A stretch of DNA of 64,000 nt from Alentia gelatinosa (lineage: Eukaryota; Annelida; Polychaeta; Phyllodocida; Polynoidae): assembly GCA_950022655.1 (NCBI GenBank), contig OX465579.1, positions 77,139,193 through 77,203,192 of the forward strand, given 5' to 3'. Within the stretch, counting starts at the first letter, position 1; each line of letters starts with the position of its first letter. A model generated the notes under the pieces. The model was not told the origin of the DNA and did no database searches. It was given only the letters and a program-made list of their open reading frames with translations. This document shows positions 49,671 through 61,410 of this stretch, in pieces. Position numbers and translations under genes: made by a program.

Positions 49671-50527
49671 AAGCCTATAAGACACCGACATTTGTTCCCG
49701 ATTCATCCCGACCATTGGCTCAGTGAGAGTCGGGAATACAATTTTGGTGTCTTATATATAAGACACCGACATGATGACTTTCCCCGATCACACTTCCCTC
49801 CTTTTATAACCTCGTAAATTACCCGGGATAGGATCAAAGAGAACCGCCGGGAGCCGAGCCGGGGTGAGCTACGGGCCGTTGGTTTGGAATCATAGAAATT
49901 AATTCAAAGTTTAATAACTTCGGATCCAATTCAGATATCGGGAAACGGTTATCAGGTTTATAATCGCCTCTGTCTCCCCTACAAATCGCTATAAGGAACT
50001 TCTAAATCGGACTAGGGGATAGGTAGCTTCGCTATTCAAATGGCCAACTCAGAATCGGTAACAATCGGTGAATGTGCGTACACCGAAATCTTAATGTCGG
50101 GGAGAGTAGGTCATATCTGACATGGTACATGTAGTTGTTTTTGTTAATAGATTTTATTAGGGTACTTTTGTCTTACAATCCAGGCTCGGCAACACCCGTT
50201 CTGCCGCCTGGTCCCTCCAGGTTCATACATACTTTACTACATTTGTAAACTTGATGCTGCGGAGCATCTACGAAATACTTTTAATTCTACACATTCTACC
50301 AGAACTTATTGAATGAGATGAGATGAGAAAACCAAATCCTCTGTTTGTGTTAACCTAAACTTACATATACACCAGGTAGTAATGCCCGACACGTCGGGAA
50401 AAGCAATAAAATCGGGTCGGTGAAGTGCGTACATCGACCCGATTGAAGCAGATTGTCACAGACCTGACAGATCCGTCGGGGAAAGGTAGAATCGGGCACA
50501 GCCGTCGGGTCGGTGTCTTATAGGCTT
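49671..50527. mobile_element. TIR DNA element copy 2 with nested insertion
   Basis: The ends are perfect inverted repeats, AAGCCTATAAGACACCGAC at 49671 and GTCGGTGTCTTATAGGCTT ending at 50527. They are flanked by TA on both sides (49669-49670 and 50528-50529), as expected for a Tc1/mariner-type non-autonomous element. Further inner inverted GACACCGAC motifs occur at 49720-49770. It encodes no transposase. Compared with copy 1 it carries a 247-bp insertion at 50128-50374. Confidence 0.7.
50128..50374. mobile_element. 247-bp nested insertion flanked by GGTA
   Basis: Copy 1 reads straight through ATGGTAGTAATGCC. In copy 2 the same point is split: GGTA at 50124-50127, then 247 bp, then GGTA at 50375-50378. 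The insert has a GC-rich middle (CTGCCGCCTGGTCCCTCCAGG) and a GATGAGATGAGATGAG run near 50310. It has no obvious terminal inverted repeats or poly-A tail, so I cannot class it. The four-base duplication is short and could in part be chance. Confidence 0.6.
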
Positions 50528-50652
50528 TAGCATTCCCGTGCGGGCTCGGGAGGCCGGAGTGTGTTGTTTCAATGGTAATCCCTACATCTCTAGCGGCCTT
50601 GGGCGGGCCACAGTGAGTGGGTGTTAGTACCAGTGATTTTTGCGCCTGCTAA

Positions 50653-50935
50653 GGCCTGGCGTCCACCTACTACGATAGAAATTTAGACCTACCGATATGG
50701 CACCGATACAAAAAAAAAATATCGGAGACATATCGGGAAGGTGCAAAATCGTAGACATATGTCTAGACATGCCAATCCACCACGCATTGTATGGGTTTTT
50801 TATCGGTGTCTAATCGCAGAAACGTGGTCAACTGCCCCAATATTGGGGGACCTTCCAACGCGATTTTGGTTTTTTTATCGGGAGGCGCATCGTAGACCAC
50901 ATCGGAGCCATATCGTAGTAGGTGGACGCCGGGCC
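50653..50935. mobile_element. 283-bp TIR MITE, copy 2
   Basis: The same family and exact length as 22955-23237, in the same orientation, with ends GGCCTGGCGTCCACC and GGTGGACGCCGGGCC. The flanks are TAA on the left and TTA on the right, so the duplication is imperfect or has mutated. The inner hairpin is degraded here, as a poly-A run replaces part of it. Confidence 0.75.
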
Positions 50936-51241
50936 TTAAGGTAGTTCAAAAGAGGTCCGCTTACAGGTTCAGGGTGATTCAGCGTGGGCTGGAGGCTTTA
51001 ATATATGGTATTCAGCGGGCCGTTGCGGCTCTGGGCGGCTCAGTGAGTCGCTTAAAGAGCCGTTGATTTCTCTCAGAGGTAACTATCTATTTATTTATTT
51101 TTTGAATTGTACATTTATATTTGGTTTATATTTATTCTATATTTATTTTCCATTTATTTGCTTATCAATGTGTTATTAATAAAACGTTTAACATAATAAC
51201 CAGTGTTTCCTTCGTTTAAATCTCTATCGTATAACCATTGG

Positions 51242-51330
51242 CAGACTGAAAACCCCGCTTAAGGGGACACCCCGCTTAAGGGGGCACTTGGCCCGGAACG
51301 GAGGGTGTCCCCTTAAGCGGGCTTTTACTG
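51242..51330. mobile_element. pogo/Tigger-like MITE, short (89 bp)
   Basis: CAGACTGAAAACCCCGCTTA ... TTAAGCGGGCTTTTACTG, followed by TA. It keeps the CTTGGCCCGGAACGGAGGGTGTCCCC block of the longer copies, so the middle has been lost. Confidence 0.65.
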
Positions 51331-51339
51331 TATATATGT

Positions 51340-53950
51340 ATATTGGCTCACACCGATTTGGGAGTCAGAGACATTACAGTGGCATACCAACAATGTTTAC
51401 ACACTCAGCTTTGCTTGTTGCTAACTATTTCCTATACATATTTACTCAATAGGTCACCTTTTGGTGAAGAAAATGCGCAATGTTGGACATACATAATTGC
51501 ATCCGTGCGTCAAGAGGGAGGCGGGTAGTGACCAGGCACGCGGGGAGGCTAGTCGGCGTCGGGCTCGGGGAAGACCCCGTCCCCGCCCGGGTCACTAACT
51601 GTGTTTGGGACTTCACGTGAAATAATAGGTATATTCGATAATGGCTATAGAATCGCCGCTAAATAAGTACAGATTATCAAATTACAAAGGAAGTGTTTCG
51701 GTTTAAGTTTTCACGAAACGGGGTTACCACTAAAACCGTTCAAATATGAGATTTATGGCTGTGAGTAGTATATACAAAAGTGGGTATAGATAAGAAAATA
51801 TATTTTTCGCGTCTACATCTTTAGTTTTTCTTCGAAATTGATATCCCTCCTTACTACTTTGAATTTAAATCCAAAGACAGCGGTCACCACATTTTTGTAG
51901 TTTTGATGGAAACGTCAATGAAACTCAACGAGATTGAGCCAAACAGCTATAGCAGTATGCAAGTAGAAACACTTGATTAGCACCAAATTATACAGAGGCA
52001 ATTAAAATGATATTGGTGAACATTCACAGCGACACATCCTAGTAACAAGACGGCTCGGTGCTCGTTATCCCCGTGTGACTTCACATTGAAGGGTCCTTGA
52101 CGGGTCCACCCTTGTATTTACCCACTGGCCAGTCTACTTCATCCACAATGACGCTCCTCCTAACGACCGCTTACAACTTGGAGATGAAATTAAGACGTCA
52201 AAATGGAGCCTTCACTCCCATCGATCATCCACCATAGACCTATACATCAACGCGGGTGTCAATCCCACATTGACCGCTCTCCCATAAAGCCACCATCTCG
52301 GGAGGGGTGGAGGGGTGCCTTACCTGAGGGGTCATTAGGAGGGGGCGTGGCCGCAGAAAATGGCCCTCTGACGCCCGGCAACCCAAGGCGGCAGCCTACA
52401 AAGTGATGACCCACAATTAGGTTGGTAAGGCCGCTAATCAGCATACACCAGACGCGCATAGACTCTCCCGAGGAACAGCTAATTACAACCACCAGGTAAA
52501 CACGGCTAGACACCATTCCTATTTACTGTAACGGATAGCCTTTATAACGTGGGGATTGATTTAGCATAACTTGCCTCTTGACCCCTTCTTCTGGAACCCC
52601 CTTTTTCCGATTTCCCAGATTCTCTTGCGCGAACAACACCAGACACGTCAAACACCGCCCATTTTAATTACTGCGATTACATTTTGAAAATAGTTTCACC
52701 ACAATAATATATGTAGGCTTTTAGCTTCTAGAGCATTATTTTGATATGTAGCAAACACAAAGCATCATATCAATTCAAGAGACAGCGAGGTGTCATAGCC
52801 ACACAGTTTTCTACAGAATACACATATTATAAACCAGGCAATGAAAAGAAATCACTACTGTTTATTTCCGTGGTGATTAAATGTCTGATTCATAACTCAG
52901 TACAATTCGTGAGACTTTAAATGCCCACCCTAATTTCTCACGAAACTAGGGTGTCAACTTCTCTAAATATCCCGAGCTATCGTATTTACAAGAGTATTTC
53001 TAAGTTGCAATGAGTAATGTATTTCTAACGAATCCTAAAAATTGCGGAATCTGTCTTGACATATATCTAAAGGTAGGATATAATATTCCATACTTATCAT
53101 AATCAGGGTAAAGAAGCCATCGAGTCATTATTGCCGAAACAATACCTGCAATGGCTTTCTATGATATTGGCCAATGCAAGGTGAAACGGATCTCTGTAAA
53201 AATATTCAAAGTTGGTGGGGATCGTCTCAAATCTATAAGTCGCACGTCAATGACAGTGCACCAGATATTCGGACATGCTGAGTGTATTGATCTGTGAGTG
53301 TGATGTATGGTCAGTTCGTAGCCGCTTGCTATTTGCTGTTACTGCTCAGGATCCAATCACAGATTTCCTCCAGATTATCCAAGAACGGGGGTTCATCAGC
53401 GTGTCCAATTTGAAGCGCGCCATCCATAACCGAGCTGTCCAGCTGGTCGGCCGGACTGCCGACTGGCCCGCCGCCGCCCAGCTCCCACGACGTTCATTAA
53501 CCGCCCCGGGGTGTGATGAGTCGGTGTGAGTCGGACGGCGGAGCGGGGCACGAGCTGCTCCGACGGGAAGGTCAAGAATAGCAACTCATAATTGACTTTT
53601 GCTCGCACCTGCTCGCCATGGTGGCGCGGCGAGCAACTCGGGGCGATAATGCGGGTGATACATGTTTGCTACCAGTATCAAGCTCTTAAATCACGTCTGA
53701 TGTTTGGTACATGCAGGTAATAGATTTAACTCTACATTTAGATGAGTATGTTTTTAACGACATATTTGCACACAATGTATATATGCAGGCATTACAATAA
53801 CCATGGTATACGGATTAAAATCCGTGGTATACATACGGTCTCAAAGATATTGTATACGGAAAAATAGTCCCTTTGTGCTATACAGCTAAATAAAATCCCT
53901 ATTGATATACCCTTCAATATCATTGGAAATCCATGTGTTTAATTTATTTG
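51340..53950. other. No gene seen: noncoding with GC patches at 51500, 52200-52500 and 53400-53650
   Basis: Short frames only. The patch at 53400-53650 has a GCCGCC-rich core and frames on both strands, none with splice support. Confidence 0.45.
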
Positions 53951-53958
53951 GAGACGAT

Positions 53959-54106
53959 GGATAATAATTACAACGATCGATGGTTTTGTTGACAGGCGGC
54001 TCTGTAAACCACACGGGGTTGACGTCATGATACACTCACTAATGCTCGTGTATTACTACCCGTAAACCCCCTCGCAAGTCTACAAGACCATCGATTATTA
54101 TCTGTA
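53959..54106. mobile_element. Short TIR element with ATCGATGG ends
   Basis: GATAATAATTACAACGATCG then ATGGTTTTGTTGAC at the left; GTCTACAAGACCATCGATTA then TTATC at the right. The same left end (AATAATCGATGGTTTTGTAG) recurs at 57625-57650. The centre contains a full CRE, TGACGTCA, at 54020-54027. Confidence 0.5.
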
Positions 54107-54109
54107 TGT

Positions 54110-55680
54110 AGGTCAGGATATACACATACTTGTGTACTGTACACGTGCAATTGTGTCTATACACGTATGCACGTATACCTTAAGTAATCATCTCTAATCC
54201 AATGCACGAAGCAACTGTTTCCAGCAGGGAGAATTATAACAATGGTAAATTTCAAGAATATAGGTTTATTTCCGAGAAATATTAAAATACGAACTTTGCT
54301 TTGTAGAAGAGGAATTGATAAAGATGATGGAGATCTACGCTTCCATGATTTCTTAAATAAATAAGATAATGTATGTAGGTAGACGGGGCTTAGAATAGAT
54401 GTATGACTTCCTCCCACTGCTGATGCGACCACGGAATGAATTTTTTTCCAACCACGGTACCCCATAGGGTCCCATTGCAACGAAAAAATGCCACAAAATA
54501 ATAAGATAATGCTCTAAATACATGAAGCAATACATGAAGACCTTTATGCACGTCGCAGTGATGCTCAGCAGTCAACCCCTACGAGATTATGTCAGGGACA
54601 TTACATTTATTGTTCTCAGAACACAGGAGGTCTACTAGTGACCCACCAGGTCAAAAGTCACCCAAGCATGGGTGCCATCTTATCTCTTCTTCCCACTTGC
54701 TGATTTCCATCCATATCAGTTGAATGTTCTCACTTTGCCTAAAAGCTCTTCCACAAGGTACGATCGGATGACAAATACAATGGTCTCAGGTCATGTAAAA
54801 CCCAAATGCTATCTCAAACCGGCAGCAGCAACAAAACTAAAACAATCTGAGATCAATATGTTCATTCTGATAAAAATGACAAAAAATATGATCTACCAGC
54901 CGAAATGATGGCGCCAACCAAATGAGGAATTAACGCGCGTCTAGCGAACAAAATTGAACCACAAGATATTCAGGCTGTATGGACATCTATATGAAGATCT
55001 GGGACCAGACATAAAAGCAAACCTACAGGCGCTTTTTTGTGTCGTTGGTGATTGTGATGGAAGTGGGTGCATTAGGGTAGATTTGAGTTTAATTCTGGTC
55101 CATAGGAAGAAGAAGATGTGTTGGGACAGATCCCCCTGTTTTTCTGACAACCGACTGTGAGAACGAGGAGGGATACGGGGTGGCATATGTATTCGGCCCA
55201 ACCCCCATGGACAATTGCCGATTCTGGTGCCACGACCTTGTTAGCCATGATCAGCCATAAAACGAAGGTGGATCCCAGGGCTTATCTGAGCATTTATGAT
55301 ATTGGTGCAAGTCGGGGTGGCTTTATAGTGCCCATCCATCACTAGGCGGCGCAGCGACCCGATCTTATCTTCCGGGGGCTCTTTGCATCCGGTCGAGTAG
55401 GAGCGACCTCTTGCGCCTGGCGGGACTCGGGGCGGCGCGGTCCGTGAGGGGATGTTTCAGCACGCCGAACCGCCGCCCACCACACCCGCGCTTACTTTAG
55501 CTGCTGCCGTGCCTACGCCAGGGCTTCAGGAATTTAGAAACTTTATCAGAGTAATAGATAGTCTCCATTTTGGAGGTGATTGTATCTGTGTGAGGTAGGC
55601 GGGCCCATACGGGGGCAGGTTGTGTGGGGTAAAGTAGCGACCGCTGAAAGCTGAAGACGGTCACACGCTAACCCATGGAG
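54110..55680. other. No gene seen: noncoding, GC-rich at 55340-55520
   Basis: Overlapping frames at 54950-55200 on both strands have no recognisable peptide. Confidence 0.45.
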
Positions 55681-55682
55681 TA

Positions 55683-55769
55683 CAGTAGAACCCCGGTTAA
55701 AGGGGCACTCTCCGTCCCAAGCAAATTGTCCGATTAGGCGGAGTGTCCCCTGACAGGTGGGTTTCAGTT
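55683..55769. mobile_element. pogo/Tigger-like MITE, short (87 bp)
   Basis: It starts CAGTAGAACCCCGGTTAAAG after TA and ends GGTGGGTTTCAGTT before TA. The arms are more diverged. A small hairpin of the same type (GAACCCTTAAGCGGGGGTTC) lies at 55997-56016. Confidence 0.6.
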
Positions 55770-56490
55770 TATCGATGGTTAGGCTATGTAGTATATATAA
55801 TACCTTCATGTCGTTGATATAGAGACAATGTTATAACCACACAGACACCGTACAGACGCCTACCTGATGCCTACAGGAGCCTACGCAGTCCATTGCCTGG
55901 TGTCTGATTGTCTAGACATCAGTCCTCTTAACTTGGATTGAAATAGATACTTGACAGAGAAATCCGTTCCGAACATAAAATCCGTAAACGCGTGGTGAAC
56001 CCTTAAGCGGGGGTTCACTGTTCTTTGCTTGCTCTGGTAAACGGGATAAACAACTAGACCCTTGTCAGAGGTCAACAAATTCTTGACAGTGACAAATTAT
56101 AAATGAGGTTCAGTCACTGGCACAGATGGTCAAAGACACCCTTAATTGTGTGCTACTATGATCCTCTCACCCCTATGATTCATATCATAAGACAGAGATA
56201 CTAATAGAAGGATAGTATGTGCGAAATTTATCTAAAAGGCAATTCCACATTCAATGCTGGCAACCGAGTGGTCTATATACTCCTAACACCAGGAAAGGTA
56301 TGTAGTATACTGTATTTATCATCCACCTAATACAAAGTGTCCATTGAAAATACATAGGGAATTTGTATGCACATACCCGGCGCATACGGATATGTTGTAT
56401 GCTCCGGGTGGCGCATACGGAAAAATAGTGCATAACCAAAACGAACTGACATCGAAATGGCACTTGTCCAGAAAGGTTGGATGATAAATA

Positions 56491-56650
56491 CAATATAGAC
56501 TGGTTTCAGATACAAGTGGCCGTATGCTCCGAGGAGTTGACGCGTAGTAATATCCGAGCGTATGCGAGGATATTGCGCAGAGTCAACTCTGCTGTATGCG
56601 TCAACTCCTCGGAGCATACGGCCACTTGTATCTGAAACCAGTCAATATTG
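56491..56650. mobile_element. Fold-back element, near-perfect 53-bp arms
   Basis: Arms at 56491-56543 and 56598-56650 differ at one base; each contains GACTGGTTTCAGATACAAGT and CGAGGAGTTGACGC. The 54-bp centre has a small second hairpin (AATATCC / GGATATT). Related copies are at 32356-32489 and 58831-58953. No coding capacity. Outer ATTTATCATCCACC-like sequence near 56313 and 56473 may belong to a larger element. Confidence 0.75.
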
Positions 56651-56659
56651 TGTATGTAT

Positions 56660-57720
56660 CCATTGTTCTCACTGACAAGACTTTCTCAACACCTGAAGTA
56701 TCCATCTCAAGCATAGGCAGACACCCTGACGCCCATTCAATTCAATGCAAGGCGCGTTGGTGTGCTTCGGAAGCCGGTGGGTTCGGCCCTTAATAGGATA
56801 TAGGATCACTGAATAATAAAGGGGAACTATTGGCATTTTAGCATGTTTGGTTCACTTTTTAAATCGTAGTGCAAATCAAATGCTATGAATGGTTACCATT
56901 TCGAAAACCAAGTAGTTCCAGAAGCTGCAATAAGAGATATAGTAGGCAATATAAACGACACCTCAAATTCCACCCAAGATAATACAAAAAAAGCCAGTGC
57001 CTTTTGTCACAAATCTCCTGACTGTAATGGTCTATTATCCTTAAAAGGAGAATGATGTTGGTTTTACAAAACATCCCTTTGATGTGGGTATCTGATAAAG
57101 GTGGCACTTTTTACTAGGTTTGTTTATATGACAACAGTCAGGGCTGCGGTTAGGGGCGAGGAATTACACCGTAGTAGAAAACCATATATCTAAGCCTGAA
57201 CGAGGTGGTAGCCGCCTTTTGAAAAGTGGAAAAGGCGGGTACAGAGAGAAAACCTATAAATGAAAATATCTTACTGTGGCACATTTTCGTGAATATAGCC
57301 AAAAATGATATATCAAAAAGAACCAAATGGTAATTATATTTTTCTTAATTGGTTCTCAGGTTTAATTAAGGCAAAAATAATTATGAGTGTATTATGGTTC
57401 GGCAAAAGATTAACAATCATGCTAACGGTCGGTTAGTTTATTCCTCTCTAGGTCAATGTGATGCTTTCGATAATAATCACTCTCCAGCGAATGCCTATCT
57501 CCTCTGATTCGAAAAAACTACAGACTTGTGTCTCTACATAGTCTTTATTACATGAAAGGATCAGATTGGTAGGTCTACAAGATCGAGAAAATTGAATGGC
57601 TTATCCGGTCCAAGAAATAGACAATAATCGATGGTTTTGTAGACAGGACGCCATAAACCAATGTACATCAGCCCAGTATAAAGGCACTATAAATCGGTTT
57701 GGAAGTGTATTTCTCATAAT
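56660..57720. other. No gene seen: AT-rich noncoding
   Basis: Only a trace of the ATCGATGG-end element at 57625-57660. Confidence 0.5.
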
Positions 57721-57880
57721 CAATGGCTTTGAGGCCCGCAGTCAATAGCTTTGAGAACCGTAATCAATGGCTTTCGAATACGTAATCAATGATCATGGTT
57801 TCTGACAACTTGAAAACAATGGGTAGTGTTTTACTGTTGCCCCATACATTTTCAATGGAGACTTTGTAATCGATGGATTG
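57721..57880. repeat. Dispersed repeat with 22-bp tandem head (copy 1)
   Basis: Three 22-bp units in tandem (57721, 57743 and 57765), each beginning CAAT[A/G]GCTTT. They are followed by a tail with AACAATGGGTAGTGTTTTAC and TTTTCAATGGAGAC, shared with 61234-61372. A further trace of the tail (ctatggagactccataatcg) is near 59299. The order of head and tail is conserved, so this is one dispersed element, not a chance microsatellite. Confidence 0.55.
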
Positions 57881-57889
57881 TTACTTAGT

Positions 57890-58830
57890 GTCTCAAATAT
57901 AATTACCACAGTTGTTTCTTTCAATGACCGTTAAACCCACAAACGTGTCGAACATCGATCCACGTGAATCGAAAAGTTCGGTACCTCTTCCGTCACCCTC
58001 CATCTCCCTTGTTTTGAGGTTGGGGATACATGTAGTCCACTACATTCCTACGAATCTAGTCCCCTAGTCTCCTTAATACAGGTCCTGCAGAGTGCGTCCC
58101 ACATCCTCGCTGTCCACCGCGTTCCGTTCCGTTTGACACGGCCCGTTTACCGCCGTGATTAATGGAGTCAGGTTAACCAACAATTAATGGGCGATATATG
58201 GTGGCCCCGGCCAACCCTTCCTGTCTACCTGATGGTTGGGTGGGCAGGATCAAAGTGGTCCCGACCCACTCCCAACAACGGTCACACATTGTCTCTGTAA
58301 CAGTTGCTATCCCTCTGTCCCCATAGATCTCGACGCTTCAATAAAGAAAAGGTAGCTACCATTGTGGACCCGCGGTGCGCCGCGCCGTTTAGTAGTGGAC
58401 GCAGTAGGTTTGATTATACTGTTTAGGTCCTTCCCACGTTAATTTGATTGATATCTTCATCGGGAGACACTTGATGGTCTTTGAAGGAAAGTAGAACTGA
58501 TATCCTAGCTTTCATCGGACCAATTTGATGACACAGTAACCAGGATTAGGACAAATGTTTTCTGGACAAATCACACTGGAGGCGCATGGATAATCTTCTG
58601 ATTCAGACATTAATGAACTACCTAATGATGTATACATTATCGAACGATTGGGCTCGGAAATTGCGAAATTACAAATATTGCAAAACCGTGACTTATAATA
58701 TTGGAAGAAATAGTATTCGAGTTTGTGTGGATCGTCTGTACACTGTGCACGATGTAACAAAACCCAGATTTGGAATAATGTGTCTATGCTACAAGCCATT
58801 TGAATGTAAACATTCTGGATACATACACCA
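57890..58830. other. No gene seen: includes a GC-balanced stretch at 58080-58420
   Basis: Contains TTAATGG and AACAATTAATGG motifs close together near 58160-58190 in otherwise complex sequence. It could be a conserved regulatory element; unproven. Confidence 0.35.
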
Positions 58831-58953
58831 TATTAACTGGTTTCAGATACAAGCGGCCGTAATCTCCGAGGACTCGATGTGTAGTAATATCCGAGCAGAA
58901 GAAATGATATTACGGAGATTACGACCGTTCTTATATGAAACCAATTGGTATTG
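58831..58953. mobile_element. Fold-back element, copy with altered arms
   Basis: It opens AACTGGTTTCAGATACAAGC and closes with TATATGAAACCAATTGG. The arm core reads GTAATCTCCG, paired with CGGAGATTAC, where the 56491 copy has GTATGCTCCG with CGGAGCATAC. The inner hairpin GTAATATC / GATATTAC is kept. Confidence 0.65.
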
Positions 58954-59974
58954 TATTTATCAACCACCGTTTGTCGCCTATGATTATCATGCTCTATCTA
59001 ATATTTGGTAAGATTTGAAACTTGATTGATCCGCCTCCTATTGTTGATTCAAAGGTGGCATCCCTGGCAAACATAATGGTAATTTGGTGTAGCCTTACAT
59101 GAAAGAATAACTACAGCCATTTTTCATAAACCTACTTTTTTTATATACTTTTTATATACTTTAATTTTCGTAATTATTATTTTTTATATTTCACAAGTTT
59201 ATCAGTTTCTTATGAAATTCTGATTTAGGGGCTTAATGACGTGGCGATGGCTTAAACTCCTATTTTCCTATTTGCAAATTATACACATCCAATGCGTTTT
59301 CTATGGAGACTCCATAATCGGTGGTTAATGATAGAAAAGTATCAGCTATCGAACGGCCCAATTATAAATAGTCAAGCGTATCTACACAAATTGCGCCAAT
59401 CCCAAGCATTTCTTTTAACTGGTAATGGATGAACTATCACACGAGTCTTAAACAGTTAGAATAACATTTTGAGAAGGTAAAAGATGATGGTATGACTTTT
59501 CACAGGACCTTCTCATCTATCATTATCATAATTTTCATGGATCTATTATATCATGGACATTATACTCTACACTGTCTATGATAATACCAAATGTTGCCTG
59601 GTATAAACGTCCATAGGCTTAACGTTAGAAACTCATACCAAACAGGCTTGCGAGTACGGTAACTCGTACTCAGTGGGCTATAAACAGATAAACTTGTCCT
59701 GGATAAGATAAAATCTAAAACATTCGTGTTTAATCTAAGTCCTCGATTGCCATCTCATTTGAAGTGCTTCAGAATATTCACTCAGTTATCGCCTCGTTCA
59801 TATCACCGAGCGCTCCAAACTCGATGGCATATGTCGAATCAGACCAAACACTCATCAGGTTCTTTGTTAATCTTTGGAAAAACTCATCTGAGATATTCTA
59901 CAGAACGCCTACATTACTGTATTGCGTGTAAAAACATGAAAGAACGAATAATGCAGATATTGTTTGATAAATAC

Positions 59975-59980
59975 TTTATT
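59975..59980 (-). terminator. Polyadenylation signal AATAAA of the C8orf76-like gene
   Basis: AATAAA on the minus strand, 102 bases past the stop at 60083. It is in the right direction and at a usual distance for a short 3' UTR. The region is AT-rich, so a chance match is possible. Confidence 0.5.
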
Positions 59981-60082
59981 CTCCATTAACTGTAAATACA
60001 TTCTTTGTTCCCCCAAGGATCTACCTTGTGAAATGACTAACAATATTTATCACTTTGGTAACCACACTCTTACAGGTTGGAG

Positions 60083-60142
60083 TCAGTGCCAGCTGAACCA
60101 ATGCCGCTCAAACATCGTCTGGAATTCCGGATTTTCGATATC
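60083..60142 (-). CDS. C8orf76-like protein, terminal exon E with stop
   Basis: A 60-bp coding part of the last exon: acceptor TTTTTGATCGTTTCAG, then 19 codons and TGA. The peptide is DIENPEFQTMFERHWFSWH, matching in spacing the E-F-E-D-K-W-F motif near the C-terminus of C8orf76. The chain stops right after it, shorter than the human protein, which continues for a further 20 or so residues. The longer open frame over the same region (60108-60347) runs through the intron and is not the product. Confidence 0.6.
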   Translation of the reverse strand, partial: DIENPEFQTMFERHWFSWH

Positions 60143-60727
60143 CTGAAACGATCAAAAAGCATTTATCTAATTTACAATACTGTTTTAGCCATGTCATATT
60201 AGTGAGATTGTCCACCTGACAACAGTGAAGCTTGAACGACCAACTAAACTGGTTTATCATCAACCAAGCGTGTGACGGCAAGACAAATAAGCCCTCTGGC
60301 GGTGATACCAGCAAAGAACAGTAGGTGGCGCCACGTATAGAGCGCAATTTGCTTGAGTTGACAAATTTGCAGAAATCTTTGGTTAGAGTACCACTATTCC
60401 AAATCCTATGCCACAGACCAACAACTACATTGGTCTGTATGCGTCTAGGTTATATTTCATTTATTTTTTCCATTAATGAGCTCTTGGAAAAGGTGCCAAA
60501 ACGATACCTGATGCAGAGTCAGAACAAGGATCTATATGCAAGTCATCCAAGACCGTGGTTCGAAATAATTCCAAAAACAGTAATGTACCATCTTTTAAAA
60601 AGGGTTAATAAAATATAAACTGACCAGAAGTTACCGAGTTGGTGTATTTCAACACATCATTTCGTCAAAGAATAAGAATAATGTAGAATTAATGGAATGA
60701 GGGGGGGGACGTGTTAAAATAGTATAC

Positions 60728-60805
60728 CTTTACAAGTTCCACTTCCGACCTGCATTCTGCCATGGGTCCTGGGGTAGCATCCACATTTAGATCTCTAGTG
60801 ACATG
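60728..60805 (-). CDS. C8orf76-like protein, exon D
   Basis: A 78-bp exon, exactly 26 codons, phase 0 at both ends. The acceptor is TTGTATTTTTAG with a good pyrimidine tract and the donor is GTAAAG|GTATAC. The peptide starts HVTRDLNVDATPGPM and ends CRSEVELVK. The similarity to the equivalent C8orf76 part is weak, so the exon rests mainly on splice sites, phase fit and position between exons C and E. Confidence 0.5.
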
Positions 60806-61233
60806 CTAAAAATACAAGAACTAAATCAGTAAAGTATCCTGTGCCTGTAAACTGAGATTAGACATTTTCTCAAATGTATAGTACTTATTGAAGTCTGTGT
60901 TGGGAATATTTTCATATTCAATCTGTTTCACATACTTAATATGGACAGTAAATAAAGGTTTATGTTATTCTCACACGCTTATACTGATACTTTTAAAGAA
61001 ATTTTATTACACACACAATAATACATGACTTTGTGACCAGGTAGCTGTAAACCGTAAGTGGTTGAAAGATAGTGATATACGAGAAATAAACAGCTCTTTT
61101 CACAAGATCAGTATTTGCTGTACTTATTACTGCCCTTTATAAAATAGATTTAAAAGACCCAGAAATTGCCATATCATAGGGTCTGCTACATCTGTCGGTA
61201 TGGGCAACTACTTTTGCTGTGTTTTCCCACATT

Positions 61234-61372
61234 CAATGGCTTAGAGGTCCGCTATTAATAGATTTGAAATCCGTAATTAATAGTTGTGTTCTGATGGCTA
61301 AGAAACAATGGGTAGTGGTTTACTGCTGATCCATTTATTTTCAATGGGGCCTACGTAATACTAATAGGTGAA
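61234..61372. repeat. Dispersed repeat with 22-bp tandem head (copy 2)
   Basis: It begins with 22-bp units of the type CAATGGCTTNGAGGNCCGYA and continues with a unique tail containing AACAATGGGTAGTGGTTTAC and TTTTCAATGGGGCC. The same arrangement occurs at 57721-57880. It lies in the intron between exons C and D of the C8orf76-like gene. The class of element is unknown. Confidence 0.55.
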
Positions 61373-61410
61373 TGATAGATATGAATACAGAAGCCACAAA
61401 GTTGACTCAC

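Noticed and set aside
58586..59011. 141-codon plus-strand frame
   Set aside because: It runs across a fold-back element and its flanks; no family resemblance.
60108..60347. 79-codon minus-strand frame
   Set aside because: It is in a different frame from terminal exon E and crosses its acceptor.
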